Below are positions 1 through 8,187 of a stretch of 64,000 nucleotides of DNA, piece after piece. Origin of the DNA: Jutongia hominis. Lineage in GTDB: Bacteria > Bacillota > Clostridia > Lachnospirales > Lachnospiraceae. Made by a program: the position numbers and the translations under genes. Location: positions 3,414-67,413 of the forward strand of contig NZ_JACRSW010000010.1 of the NCBI RefSeq assembly GCF_014384965.1, given 5' to 3'. The notes under the pieces were generated by a model. It saw only the letters and a list, made by a program, of their open reading frames with translations. It was not told where the DNA came from and did no database searches. Position 1 is the first letter of the stretch; every line of letters starts with the position of its first letter.

Positions 1-249
1 CTTGCTAACTGCTATTTTAATTCCATGAAGCTGGCAATGGATAATGGAATCAGGTCTATTGCATTTCCTTCTATATCAACGGGAGTATATAGTTTTCCGG
101 TTGAGTTGGCGGCAAAGATTGCGGTACATACAGTAAACAGATTCTTGCAGGATAATCTGGACAGCTTTGATCTGGTGGAGTGGGTGCTATTTGATACTCA
201 TACTGAATCAGTGTATGAAGCTGAGGTTGATAAGATGTATGAGAGATAG
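1..249 (+). CDS. Macro domain protein, C-terminal part (cut by window edge)
   Basis: The frame is open from base 1, so the gene begins outside the window and about 82 residues are seen. The conserved macro-domain segment GIRSIAFPSISTG followed by VYSFP is present; in this family it forms the loop that holds the ribose and diphosphate of ADP-ribose. Members bind ADP-ribose or remove it, or O-acetyl-ADP-ribose, in the cytoplasm. The C-terminus is complete. An ATPase gene starts 63 bases downstream on the same strand and may be co-transcribed. Whether this protein is a hydrolase cannot be told because the N-terminal active-site region lies outside the window. Confidence 0.85.
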   Translation, partial: LANCYFNSMKLAMDNGIRSIAFPSISTGVYSFPVELAAKIAVHTVNRFLQDNLDSFDLVEWVLFDTHTESVYEAEVDKMYER

Positions 250-312
250 AAAATATGGAAAGTTCCAATGATGCGTAAATAAAGAATTATCTTGGTATAG
301 TTGGAGGCAAGA

Positions 313-2214
313 ATGAATCTGATTGAAGAATTAAAAAGTTATTGTGATATAAATAATCCTGTTGGGGCTTTGATGTTATCAGGAGAGTGGGGATGTGGTA
401 AAACATATTTTATAAAAAAATTCATAAAATCAGTGAAAGATAAATATGTTTTTGTGTGCATTAGTTTATTTGGTATAGACTCTTTGGATAAACTAAGAGT
501 TGAGGTGAAGAAAAAATGGTTAGAGAAAGCAAGTGAATTGGACAAACTGAATGGAACTAAGGTCTCAAAGATTGCAGATTTATATAAAAAAGTATTTGGT
601 ACGATTAAGGAGGTTTTGCCTGAAAATTGGCAAAAAAAAGGAGAAGTAGTTTCATCTATTATGGATTTAGTTAATTTTGTGCCTATAAGTAACAGAATGT
701 CTGATAAGAAAGTTATACTTGTTTTTGATGATTTAGAGAGGTCAAACATTTCTTGTACAGATCTTCTGGGATGTATTAATGATTACTGTGAAAATCAGGA
801 CTTTAATACTATTATTATTGCAAATGAAGGAAAAATAAAAGATAGTTCAAAAAATGAATTATCATATCATGAAATAAAAGAAAAAATTGTGCAAAGAGTT
901 ATTCACTTTGTCCCTGATTATGAAGAGATTGTCTCTGATACTATAGAATTAATGCCTTTGGGGATAGAATATAAGGGGATTCTCAGAAAAAACAAGCAAT
1001 CATTGGTTAAAATTTTATCAGGCGATTTTAATGATAATGCAATCATTGAACAGTATAGGACTGAAAATTACAAGTTTGATGGTAATAAGAAAAGAGAAGA
1101 ATATCAAAAGGAAGAGGAAAAACTTCGAGAATTGTTAGCACAAAGACCACATAATGTACGAAGTTTTAAATGTGCTATTCAAGACTTTGAACGTGTATAT
1201 AATAAACTGGTTAACGCTGGTATTCAAGATTGTAGTAATTGGCTTCTTTCTTTTACATGCTTTATGATGGCAAATAAGGCAGGATTGATTTGGAAAAATT
1301 CTAAATACGGAAATTTGTTTTTATACATTGATGTAGAAAAGCTTTATCCGGATGTATTTAACAGTAATTTTATTGTTAATGGATTTTCTGAGTGGATTAT
1401 TCACGGTGAATGGAATGATGAAGTTATCACGAAAGAAATACAGTTGTTTTTGAAAAAAAAGAATGCAGCTACTCCGCTTGAAATTCTTAAAACGCATAAT
1501 CTACCTGAAGTTAATGAAGAAGTAATTGATGAAGGATTTAAGGATTTATTAGTAGAAGCATATGAAGGAAAAATGTCGTTAGATGAGTATATTCTGTTCC
1601 TTAATAATTGTTGTTATTCTAGAAGATATGACATTGATTTACCTGCAATTGATTGGGAAAATGTGCGAGAAGGTATTAACAAGCAAATAAAATATTTAAT
1701 TAATTCTGAGGTAAAAGATAGTCATTCTCACATGATGATTGGGGATGACAGTAAGGAATATTTTACAGAAGATGAATGGTCAGCATATCAGATTATAAAA
1801 GAGTTTAGAGATAATGATGTGTGGATTTATGAAAAGAATAAAAGGCTCTATATTGATTTGATTAGTTCAGACTTAAATGAGGCTTTCAGAAATTTGAGTA
1901 ATAAGAGATACAATGCGTTTTCTGTTGAGATGGAGTCCGCAACTATTAATGCATTTAAGAATGCTGATAATATGGATAAAAATCATTTTTCTGGGTGGTT
2001 TGTTGGAATTTGGGGACATTATAGTGATATAGAAGAGATTGATGGACAAATCACAACAATGGCACTTAAAAAGTTAAGAGAAGATTTGAATTCTGTAATG
2101 CAGGATTATAAAGAAAAAAATAAGAATATAGCTGCGAAACATACTCAAAAATTCATTAAAAAACTTGATGATATTATAACACCAGAAAGTAAAGATGTAC
2201 CCATAGAGCAGTAA
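313..2214 (+). CDS. KAP-type P-loop NTPase
   Basis: This 633-residue protein has a Walker A motif GEWGCGKT at residues 24-31 and a Walker B motif VILVFDDLERS near residues 134-144, followed by a sensor-like strand TIIIANEGK. This layout matches the KAP family of P-loop ATPases, often linked to membranes or to mobile and defence loci. I see no clear membrane helix, and the C-terminal 400 residues are helical and charged with no motif I recognise. The start is the ATG at 313 because GGAGG lies five bases upstream; an in-frame TTG at 301 overlaps that site and is unlikely. It follows a macro-domain gene. Substrate and role are unknown; an anti-phage role is only a guess from the type of neighbours. 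Confidence 0.7.
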   Translation: MNLIEELKSYCDINNPVGALMLSGEWGCGKTYFIKKFIKSVKDKYVFVCISLFGIDSLDKLRVEVKKKWLEKASELDKLNGTKVSKIADLYKKVFGTIKEVLPENWQKKGEVVSSIMDLVNFVPISNRMSDKKVILVFDDLERSNISCTDLLGCINDYCENQDFNTIIIANEGKIKDSSKNELSYHEIKEKIVQRVIHFVPDYEEIVSDTIELMPLGIEYKGILRKNKQSLVKILSGDFNDNAIIEQYRTENYKFDGNKKREEYQKEEEKLRELLAQRPHNVRSFKCAIQDFERVYNKLVNAGIQDCSNWLLSFTCFMMANKAGLIWKNSKYGNLFLYIDVEKLYPDVFNSNFIVNGFSEWIIHGEWNDEVITKEIQLFLKKKNAATPLEILKTHNLPEVNEEVIDEGFKDLLVEAYEGKMSLDEYILFLNNCCYSRRYDIDLPAIDWENVREGINKQIKYLINSEVKDSHSHMMIGDDSKEYFTEDEWSAYQIIKEFRDNDVWIYEKNKRLYIDLISSDLNEAFRNLSNKRYNAFSVEMESATINAFKNADNMDKNHFSGWFVGIWGHYSDIEEIDGQITTMALKKLREDLNSVMQDYKEKNKNIAAKHTQKFIKKLDDIITPESKDVPIEQ

Positions 2215-2445
2215 CGGTCTCTCTGTGACAAATATGAGAGTAAGCCTGTAAGGAATCCTGAGAGGGAAAAGCCTAAGTGGGAGGATACTATCACAAACCG
2301 AATGTTGCATTGGTCATATACGCTGGAGCAGAAAGAGGAAGTGAAGAAAGCTCTTGCTGCAGGCGTTCCCAAAGCAACGATTCTTACTTACTTCTATCCA
2401 GAGGTAACTGTGGAGAAGATGAGTTCATATCGGAAGAAGCAGTAA
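2215..2445 (+). pseudogene. Remnant of an unidentified gene, C-terminal end
   Basis: The frame directly after the ATPase stop stays open for 76 codons but has no start near its beginning; the first ATG is at 2302 and gives 47 residues. The residues read smoothly (WSYTLEQKEEVKKALAAGVP, then TILTYFYPE and a basic tail), which looks like the end of a real protein rather than chance coding. The style resembles small proteins carried by conjugative elements of gut Clostridia, but I cannot name a family. It is most simply a gene truncated at its 5' end by an old rearrangement. Confidence 0.4.
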
Positions 2446-2552
2446 ATGTTATCGCATAGGCATGTTTACTATGGTATAATGTGCCTATGTGAGAAAAATT
2501 ATTATTTAGAACTTATTTGCTTATATGATAAGCAGAATGGAGGCTTTGCGAG

Positions 2553-3077
2553 ATGAAAGTAATCATTATAAATGGAAGTGCAAGAAAAGGAAACACTCTT
2601 ACAGCGATTGAGGCTTTTGTAAAAGGAGCATCTGAAAAAAACGAAATTGAAATCATTGAACCTGACAAACTTAATATTGCACCATGCAAGGGCTGTGGTG
2701 CCTGTCAATGTTTTAAGGGATGTGTAGATAAGGATGATACAAATCCTACAATTGATAAAATTGCTGCCGCAGATATGATCCTTTTTGCAACACCGGTTTA
2801 TTGGTGGGGAATGTCAGCACAATTGAAACTTATCATTGATAAGTGTTATTGTCGGGGAATGCAGTTAAAAAATAAAAAAGTTGGCACGATTGTTGTAGGC
2901 GGTTCTCCAGTTGACAGTATCCAGTATGAGTTGATTGATAAGCAGTTTGACTGTATGGCAAAATATCTTTCATGGGATTTGCTTTTCCAGAAGTCATATT
3001 ATGCAACAGCAAAGGATGAGCTTTCTAAAAATCAGGATGCTATGAAAGAGCTTGAGAATATTGGAAAAGATTTATAA
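2553..3077 (+). CDS. Flavodoxin-family NAD(P)H-dependent oxidoreductase
   Basis: The 174-residue protein starts with MKVIIINGSARKGNT, the phosphate-binding loop for FMN in flavodoxin-like reductases, and has PVYWWGMSAQLK, the second flavin-contacting loop. A Cys-rich stretch CKGCGACQCFKGC near residues 45-57 is typical of the iron-sulfur flavoprotein branch and could hold a cluster or serve as redox thiols. It would act in the cytoplasm as an electron carrier or reductase for small molecules. GGAGG precedes the ATG at 2553 by 8-9 bases, and a TATAAT lies at 2475-2480. A degraded HxlR-type regulator lies 0.9 kb downstream, a usual partner of such reductases. Confidence 0.75.
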   Translation: MKVIIINGSARKGNTLTAIEAFVKGASEKNEIEIIEPDKLNIAPCKGCGACQCFKGCVDKDDTNPTIDKIAAADMILFATPVYWWGMSAQLKLIIDKCYCRGMQLKNKKVGTIVVGGSPVDSIQYELIDKQFDCMAKYLSWDLLFQKSYYATAKDELSKNQDAMKELENIGKDL

Positions 3078-3117
3078 AGCTTGTGATGAAAATCAGGAAT
3101 TGAAGGAGAATTATTTT

Positions 3118-3927
3118 TTGAAAATTAATAAAAATGTATTAAAAAAAGATCTCAAAGAGATTAATGCAATCGAAAAATTATTCCAGTATTTTATATCAGA
3201 ACAAGTTGAAGTCGAAAATGGAAAAAGTGCAAAGATATTATATGAAGAATTAGGGTGGAACCATAATGTAAGTTATGATGTAATTAATTCATTTTGGATA
3301 ACTTTTTCAAATGTAATGAGATTAAAATATCCGGGCAAATATCGTATAGCAAAAGCAGGGAATGTAAAAATTTATAAACATCATAATACTGATTGGGGAT
3401 ATGATTCGTTTCCAGAAAAATACTTCAAAGAAAACTCAGAGGAAAGAGGTCAAGTAAATGATTTATGTAAAGAATATCCAGATATTTTAAAATTGGCAGA
3501 TATGTGTCATACTGTAGCGAATTTTATGCCTTGTCCAGAAAGGTTTAATTCTGTAAAAGGACTATTAGGTGATGTAAGAGATTACTTACCGTTGATGATT
3601 GATAAGATACAACTATGTGTTGATGCTGGAAAAGACCTAGAGTATTATCACTTAGGTAGTTTACAAAAAGTAGACAATAAAATCGTTAAAGATTGGCATA
3701 GCTTTTTTATTAAAAACCAAGAAAAATATTGTTTGAGTATGTATTACCAAGTCAAAAAAAACAGAATTAGTGGAATTACGTTTTTTAAAGGTCAATCTTT
3801 ATCTTATCCATGTCCACTAGAAAAAGAAGAGGTAGAAGAATGCTTGAAAACCATGTTGGACAAAATAAACAAAAGAGCAGATCTAATACTTAAGAGATAT
3901 AATGAAGAACATAAATCAAATAGTTAA
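3118..3927 (+). CDS. Uncharacterised protein
   Basis: I do not recognise this protein. It has no signal peptide, no membrane segment and no known catalytic motif. The C-terminal half is rich in Lys and Glu and probably helical. The open frame begins at 3052, inside the end of the flavodoxin gene. The best start is TTG at 3118, because AAGGAG lies at 3103-3108 nine bases upstream; this gives 269 residues. An in-frame TTG at 3052 would overlap the upstream gene by 26 bases. Its base composition is more AT-rich than the flavodoxin gene before it, so it may have been acquired separately. Confidence 0.5.
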   Translation: MKINKNVLKKDLKEINAIEKLFQYFISEQVEVENGKSAKILYEELGWNHNVSYDVINSFWITFSNVMRLKYPGKYRIAKAGNVKIYKHHNTDWGYDSFPEKYFKENSEERGQVNDLCKEYPDILKLADMCHTVANFMPCPERFNSVKGLLGDVRDYLPLMIDKIQLCVDAGKDLEYYHLGSLQKVDNKIVKDWHSFFIKNQEKYCLSMYYQVKKNRISGITFFKGQSLSYPCPLEKEEVEECLKTMLDKINKRADLILKRYNEEHKSNS

Positions 3928-3993
3928 ATTTCTGTTTGTCTGACTCACAACAATTTAATATCAAACTAATACAAGCACTTTAGTTTAAGACAA

Positions 3994-4149
3994 ATGATGA
4001 GTGATGGACTGGCATATCGCCACGATTACCATGAGCAGCCACCGAGAGTTGAATACGGATTAACGGAACTCGGAACAAAAATGCTTCCAATTGTTAATTC
4101 ACTTGCTGACTTTGGTAACTACTATAAATCACTTATTGAACAGAATTAA
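3994..4149 (+). pseudogene. HxlR-family regulator, C-terminal remnant
   Basis: About 51 residues match the end of HxlR winged-helix regulators: a DGLAYRHDYHEQPPRVEYGL segment is the wing, followed by TELGTKMLPIVNSL of the last helix. The N-terminal half with the recognition helix is missing, and no start with a ribosome site precedes it. HxlR proteins usually control a neighbouring redox enzyme, and the flavodoxin-like gene at 2553 fits that role, so the regulator was probably lost after the uncharacterised gene at 3118 was inserted or rearranged. It should not make a working repressor. Confidence 0.7.
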
Positions 4150-4213
4150 GTACGTTAGTATTTGAAAAGCTCGAACAATCGGGATTTTAAGAATTGTCTA
4201 GGAGATATGATTT

Positions 4214-4654
4214 ATGAAAAAAACACATTTAATAATTGTAAATATAATTCTTTTAATGTGGTATTTTCTTTCAATGATAGGATTGAAGATTGGAGACAAA
4301 TACTTGATAACAGGTGCATTTGAGGAAGAATGGCTATTTATGCTTATTCCGACAATTACATTCGTTTTAATGTTAGTTACAAAAAATGTTGGAAGGAATA
4401 TACATTTGATATGGTTGGCAGGGTGGTTTGTCACTCAGTTCTTAAGCCATGAATGGTATACTTTATTTGGAAGAGGATTTATGGGAGAAATGGACAAGAA
4501 GATTGCCTATTTTTCAGAATGCATTCAATTAATAAATGTGGATGGAAGATATGTTCCTGATGTATATCATATTGTATTACATATTTTGATAATTATTGCA
4601 TTTGTTGTGACCTTGCTTTATAGAGAAGAAAAAACATTAGTTGACGAAGTGTGA
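4214..4654 (+). CDS. Small membrane protein, unknown function
   Basis: This 146-residue protein has about four hydrophobic segments, near residues 5-25, 40-57, 65-80 and 118-137, and otherwise no motif I know. It starts at an ATG preceded by AGGAG and ends just before an intrinsic terminator at 4681, so it is probably a single-gene unit or the last gene of one. Function cannot be inferred. Confidence 0.6.
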   Translation: MKKTHLIIVNIILLMWYFLSMIGLKIGDKYLITGAFEEEWLFMLIPTITFVLMLVTKNVGRNIHLIWLAGWFVTQFLSHEWYTLFGRGFMGEMDKKIAYFSECIQLINVDGRYVPDVYHIVLHILIIIAFVVTLLYREEKTLVDEV

Positions 4655-4680
4655 AAATTCCAGTTTACAGAACTGAATCA

Positions 4681-4706
4681 AAAGAGCTCGAAGGAGCTCT
4701 TTTTCC
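4681..4706 (+). terminator. Intrinsic terminator
   Basis: AGAGCTC and GAGCTCT pair around a GAAG loop, the flanking A and T runs extend the stem, and a T-rich tract follows. It closes the membrane protein gene at 4214. Confidence 0.85.
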
Positions 4707-4830
4707 TTTTTTATAATAGTATCATTATGGTATAATAGAGACATTAAAATCGAAGTTTGTAAGGAACAGAAACTTTGAATTTGTAGAGCTTGTAAGTTTT
4801 TATTTACTTAACGTAGGAGGACGGCTGAAT

Positions 4831-5304
4831 ATGGCTGATTTAGAATTTATTAGATGTTCTGGCATAAATGAAGACTTTATTATGAACTGTCAGCTATTAG
4901 ATATGGATTTAGATAGGCGTGTAGGAAGAGTGATTAGGAGAGACAAATACAAACAGTACAATCAGCTCGATGAAATTAAAGAGGCTATAGTTGTATATGT
5001 TGATGGCAGAGCCGCTGGTGCAGGAGCAATTAGAGAATATCAGTATGATGATATTGATGATGCAACCGAACTGAAAAGAGTATTTGTCAGAGATGAATTT
5101 CAGGGAAAAGGAATAGGAACCAAGCTGGTTCTTGAATTAATTGAGTGGGCAAAAGAGCTGGGTTACAAGAGGTTGATTCTTGAAACTGGAGAACTGCTAC
5201 AAGAATCATGTCATGTATATCGAAAAGTAGGATTTGAAAAAATGGATAATTATGGTCCCTACATTTCGATGCCAGAATCATTGTGTATGATGAAAGAATT
5301 GTAG
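4831..5304 (+). CDS. GNAT-family N-acetyltransferase
   Basis: The 157-residue protein carries the acetyl-CoA-binding motif [14 protein letters not shown] near residues 90-102, followed by the helix and the VYRKVGF segment near residue 130 typical of GNAT acetyltransferases. It moves an acetyl group from acetyl-CoA to an amine; the substrate is unknown. AGGAGG lies nine bases before the ATG, and a TATAAT box is found near 4730. The next gene is another acetyltransferase that is frameshifted. Confidence 0.85.
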   Translation: MADLEFIRCSGINEDFIMNCQLLDMDLDRRVGRVIRRDKYKQYNQLDEIKEAIVVYVDGRAAGAGAIREYQYDDIDDATELKRVFVRDEFQGKGIGTKLVLELIEWAKELGYKRLILETGELLQESCHVYRKVGFEKMDNYGPYISMPESLCMMKEL

Positions 5305-5360
5305 TTGATAACTTCCAGTTTGCCTGGGAGTTGTTGTAAGTAGATATAAGAGAGCTAACA

Positions 5361-5776
5361 ATGTTTATAAAGATTTATGATGAGATATCACAGGAAGCGA
5401 AGGCGATACGGAAATCAGTATTCATGAAAGAGCAGGGATTTAAGTATGAATTTGATGAGACAGATCATCTGGCGAAACATATGCTGCTTTTCGAGGACGA
5501 TATTCCAGTAGCTACTTGCAGATTCTTTTTCTCTGTTGAAAGAGATTGCTATGTGATTGGCAGGATTGCGGTTAGTAAAGAATTTCGAGGGAAGCAATAT
5601 GGTGAAAAGATGTTGCAGGGTGCGGAAAAACAGTTAGTGATCTCGGGGGTAAAAGAATAGAATTGTTTGCACAGTGTCGTGTGGCAGAGTTTTACAAGAA
5701 ACAAGGATATATGGAGCTGAATGATATTCAGGTGGACGAAGATTGTCCACATACTTGGATGCGGAAGGAGGTGTAA
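5361..5776 (+). pseudogene. GNAT-family N-acetyltransferase with a frameshift
   Basis: The first part (5361-5645) encodes a normal GNAT start, with EQGFKYEFDETDHLAKH and the acetyl-CoA motif RGKQYGEKML. At the run of five G at 5645-5649 the frame then stops at TAG 5658-5660. In the frame reached by loss of one base, the protein continues with GGKRIELFAQCRVAEFYKK and ends at 5776 with the family's usual CPHTWM-like tail. A single-base deletion just before 5645 explains the break. It is either a real inactivation or a sequencing error; a homopolymer makes the second possible. Confidence 0.8.
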
Positions 5777-5826
5777 TTATTGTCAGAGACGGCAAATAGT
5801 AATAATGAGAATTATTACTATTTTTA

Positions 5827-5882
5827 TTGACAACAGGATGATAGTGGTATATAATCCTTATTAAGAACTAATCCTAATAAGG
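5827..5882 (+). promoter_or_regulatory. perR promoter and probable operator
   Basis: TTGACA at 5827-5832 and TATAAT at 5850-5855 are separated by 17 bases, a consensus promoter. Directly after it, CCTTATTA (5856-5863) and TAATAAGG (5875-5882) form an inverted repeat over the expected transcription start. An AT-rich palindrome at this place is what a Fur/PerR autorepressor would bind; this regulator assignment is an inference. Confidence 0.7.
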
Positions 5883-5889
5883 AGGACTG

Positions 5890-6297
5890 ATGACAAGTAG
5901 GAGAAATACCATTCAAAAAGATCTTGTAAGAAATACCGTATACGAAATGAGAAGACACGTTACGGCAAATGAAGTGTATGAATTTATAAAAGAAGCATAT
6001 CCAACAATTGGAAAAGGAACTGTATATAGAAATCTTGATATATTGGTAGAGGAAGGTGCATTAAGAAAGGTTGAAGTTCCGGATGGACCGAACCGATTTG
6101 ATTTTACATTGAAAAATCACTACCATGTAAGATGTATAAAGTGCGGTGAAATTTTTGATGTGGATATGGATCCAATACCGGATTTGCTGGAAAGAATTCA
6201 TAACACTCATGGAATTGAATTTGTGGATTATGATATTTCATTTAAAGGCATTTGCCCAAAATGCAGGGAGAAGGTAAAGGAGGAACAGCATGGATAG
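5890..6297 (+). CDS. perR: Peroxide-responsive repressor PerR (Fur family)
   Basis: The 135-residue protein has the Fur winged-helix domain (TIGKGTVYRNLDILVEEG) and two CxxC pairs, CIKCG and CPKC, for structural zinc. The PNRFDF and NHYHVRC segments match the regulatory metal site of PerR, where Asp in RFD replaces the Glu usual in Fur. PerR represses oxidative-stress genes and is inactivated when peroxide oxidises its metal-bound histidines. The gene has its own consensus promoter with a palindrome and heads a run of oxygen-defence genes. The next start codon overlaps its end, so translation is coupled to a now truncated flavin reductase gene. Confidence 0.85.
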   Translation: MTSRRNTIQKDLVRNTVYEMRRHVTANEVYEFIKEAYPTIGKGTVYRNLDILVEEGALRKVEVPDGPNRFDFTLKNHYHVRCIKCGEIFDVDMDPIPDLLERIHNTHGIEFVDYDISFKGICPKCREKVKEEQHG

Positions 6298-6346
6298 GAA
6301 AGCAATGTATAAGTTGAGTTATGGACTGAGGAAGAGATACCAATAA
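6290..6346 (+). pseudogene. Flavin reductase-like gene, 5' fragment
   Basis: AAAGGAGG six bases before ATG 6290 drives an 18-codon frame starting MDRKAMYKLSYGL. This matches the beginning of flavin reductase or flavoredoxin proteins, which continue with a few hydrophobic residues after YGL. Here the match ends after YGL, and the frame stops at 6346. The remaining gene was deleted and joined to the end of a rubrerythrin gene. Confidence 0.65.
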
Positions 6347-6543
6347 GTTTGAAGCACCATGAGGAAAGATATCGCGCACTTCTTAAGAATATTGAAACTG
6401 CACAGGTATTTGAAAAGAGCGAAGTTAAGGTATGGGAATGCCGTAACTGTGGACATATTGTGGTAGGAACAAAAGCCCCTGAGGTATGTCCGGTATGTAA
6501 TCATCCACAGAGTTATTTTGAAGTACATGAAGAGAATTATTAA
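6325..6543 (+). pseudogene. Rubrerythrin, C-terminal fragment with rubredoxin-like domain
   Basis: From about 6325 the second frame reads EEIPISLKHHEERYRALLKN and then a rubredoxin-like iron site, CRNCG ... CPVC, ending YFEVHEENY. This is the last third of a rubrerythrin, an iron enzyme that reduces hydrogen peroxide in anaerobes. The four-helix diiron domain is missing apart from its last helix. A TTG at 6349 could in principle start a 64-residue rubredoxin-like protein, but no ribosome site supports it. The fragment is the 3' side of the deletion scar with the flavin reductase start. Confidence 0.75.
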
Positions 6544-6570
6544 GGAGATGAGATTATTACGAAGAAGAAA

Positions 6571-7515
6571 GTGATTAATTCAAAAAAAGCAGTAATGATA
6601 GGCTGTGGCTTTGTTGGTTCTGCATCGGTATTTGCTCTGATGCAGAGTGGCTTGTTTACAGAGATTGTCCTTATCGATGCAGATAAGAACAAGGCAGAAG
6701 GAGAAGCGATGGATATCAGTCATGGTATTCCATTTGCAAGTCCGATGAAAATATATGCCGGAGATTATGATGATGTGGCTGATGCTGCAATTGTTGTCAT
6801 ATCTGCCGGAGCGGGACAGAAACCGGGAGAGACAAGGCTTGATCTCGTAAATAAAAATGTAGCAATATTTAAGTCAATCATTCCTGAAATAGCAAAGAGA
6901 AATTTTGCAGGTATCATGCTTGTAGTTGCGAATCCGGTAGATATCCTTACTCAGGTGGCCATAAAGTTATCAGGACTTCCAGAAAACAGGGTTATTGGAT
7001 CGGGTACTGTGTTAGATAGTGCCAGATTAAGATATAAGCTTGGTGAGCATTTATCTGTAGACAGCAGGAGTGTTCATGCATTTATAGTAGGTGAGCATGG
7101 AGACAGCGAAGTTGTAGCATGGTCATCAGCCAATGTATCTGGTGTTCCATTAAGTGAAATGTGTGAAATGCGTGGACATTACAAGCACAAGGAAAACACG
7201 GCAGAAATAGCTACAGCAGTCAAGAACAGTGCTTATGAGATTATAAACAAAAAGCACGCTACATATTATGGAATTGCAATGTCTGTAAAAAGAATCTGCG
7301 AAGTGATTATGAGAGATGAAAAATCAATACTTCCTGTATCACACATGATTCATGGAGTATATGATATTGACGGAGTATCGTTAAGTATGCCAGCTATTGT
7401 AGGTGCAGATGGTATTGAGTCTGATATACCTATTAATTTAAGTGGCGAGGAAGCGTTAAAGCTTAAGGAATCTACAGATTCATTGAAAAAGATTATGGAG
7501 ACAATTGAATTATAA
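6571..7515 (+). CDS. ldh: L-lactate dehydrogenase
   Basis: The protein has an NAD-binding Rossmann start (MIGCGFVGSA), the GQKPGETR loop where Gln selects pyruvate/lactate over oxaloacetate/malate, and the catalytic HGDSE near residue 175. It reduces pyruvate to L-lactate with NADH in the cytoplasm. The start is uncertain. GTG at 6571 has only a weak site, whereas AAGGAG at 6542-6547 is well spaced for ATT at 6553 or 6556, which would add five or six residues (ITKKK). ATG is absent there, so initiation at ATT is possible. It sits between the rubrerythrin scar and superoxide reductase, which suggests a role in redox balance under oxygen. Confidence 0.88.
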   Translation: MINSKKAVMIGCGFVGSASVFALMQSGLFTEIVLIDADKNKAEGEAMDISHGIPFASPMKIYAGDYDDVADAAIVVISAGAGQKPGETRLDLVNKNVAIFKSIIPEIAKRNFAGIMLVVANPVDILTQVAIKLSGLPENRVIGSGTVLDSARLRYKLGEHLSVDSRSVHAFIVGEHGDSEVVAWSSANVSGVPLSEMCEMRGHYKHKENTAEIATAVKNSAYEIINKKHATYYGIAMSVKRICEVIMRDEKSILPVSHMIHGVYDIDGVSLSMPAIVGADGIESDIPINLSGEEALKLKESTDSLKKIMETIEL

Positions 7516-7542
7516 ATTTTACACATGGAAGGAGAAAAAGAC

Positions 7543-7917
7543 ATGGAAGTAAAGTATTATATTTGTAAGCATTGTGGAAACATTGTTGAAAAGGTAAAGG
7601 ATAAGGGTGTACCTGTAATTTGTTGCGGAGAACCTATGCAGGAATTAAAAGCTGGAGTGACAGATGCTGCTGTCGAGAAGCATGTACCTGTATATACGAT
7701 AGAAGGCAGTCATGTTCATGTCGTGGTCGGAGAGACAAAACATCCAATGCTTGAAGAGCATTTCATTGAGTGGATTACATTAAATACAAACCAGGGAATA
7801 TACAGAAAACAGTTAAATCCAGGGCAGGAGCCGGTAGCAGATTTTTGTCTTTGCGATGGCGAACAGGTAGAAGAAGTATATGCATATTGTAACCTGCATG
7901 GATTATGGAAATGCTAA
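7543..7917 (+). CDS. dfx: Desulfoferrodoxin / superoxide reductase
   Basis: The 124-residue protein begins with a desulforedoxin domain (Cys8, Cys11, Cys27, Cys28) that holds one iron. The superoxide reductase domain follows with His47 in KHVPVY, His67 in KHPM, His73, Cys116 and His119, the usual four-His one-Cys iron site. It reduces superoxide to hydrogen peroxide without making oxygen. The ATG at 7543 is chosen because AAGGAG lies at 7529-7534; an ATG at 7525 overlaps that site. Its natural electron donor, rubredoxin, is encoded next. Confidence 0.93.
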   Translation: MEVKYYICKHCGNIVEKVKDKGVPVICCGEPMQELKAGVTDAAVEKHVPVYTIEGSHVHVVVGETKHPMLEEHFIEWITLNTNQGIYRKQLNPGQEPVADFCLCDGEQVEEVYAYCNLHGLWKC

Positions 7918-8007
7918 AAGCATTTATACATATTAAGGTTACAGAACAACACAAATATAACAGTAATATAGGCTGTGTATTAATATATTTACAAGGAGGA
8001 ACAACGA

Positions 8008-8163
8008 ATGAAATACGTATGTGATGTTTGTGGATGGGAATACGATGAGGAGAAGGGCTATCCAGAAGGTGGTATTGCACCTGGTACAAAGTGGGAGGAT
8101 ATTCCAGAAGATTTTGAATGTCCGTTATGCTCTGTAGGAAAAGACCAGTTCTCAGAAGCATAA
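8008..8163 (+). CDS. Rubredoxin
   Basis: This 51-residue protein has the full rubredoxin pattern, with Cys5, Cys8, Cys38 and Cys41 in CDVCG and CPLC binding one iron, and the conserved [11 protein letters not shown] loop. It is a soluble one-electron carrier and would reduce the superoxide reductase encoded directly upstream. AAGGAGG lies about ten bases before the ATG. A short hairpin, AAATGCT/AGCATTT, lies over the dfx stop and may set the relative level of the two proteins. Confidence 0.95.
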   Translation: MKYVCDVCGWEYDEEKGYPEGGIAPGTKWEDIPEDFECPLCSVGKDQFSEA

Positions 8164-8187
8164 ATGTATTAGGATAGGATTATACCA

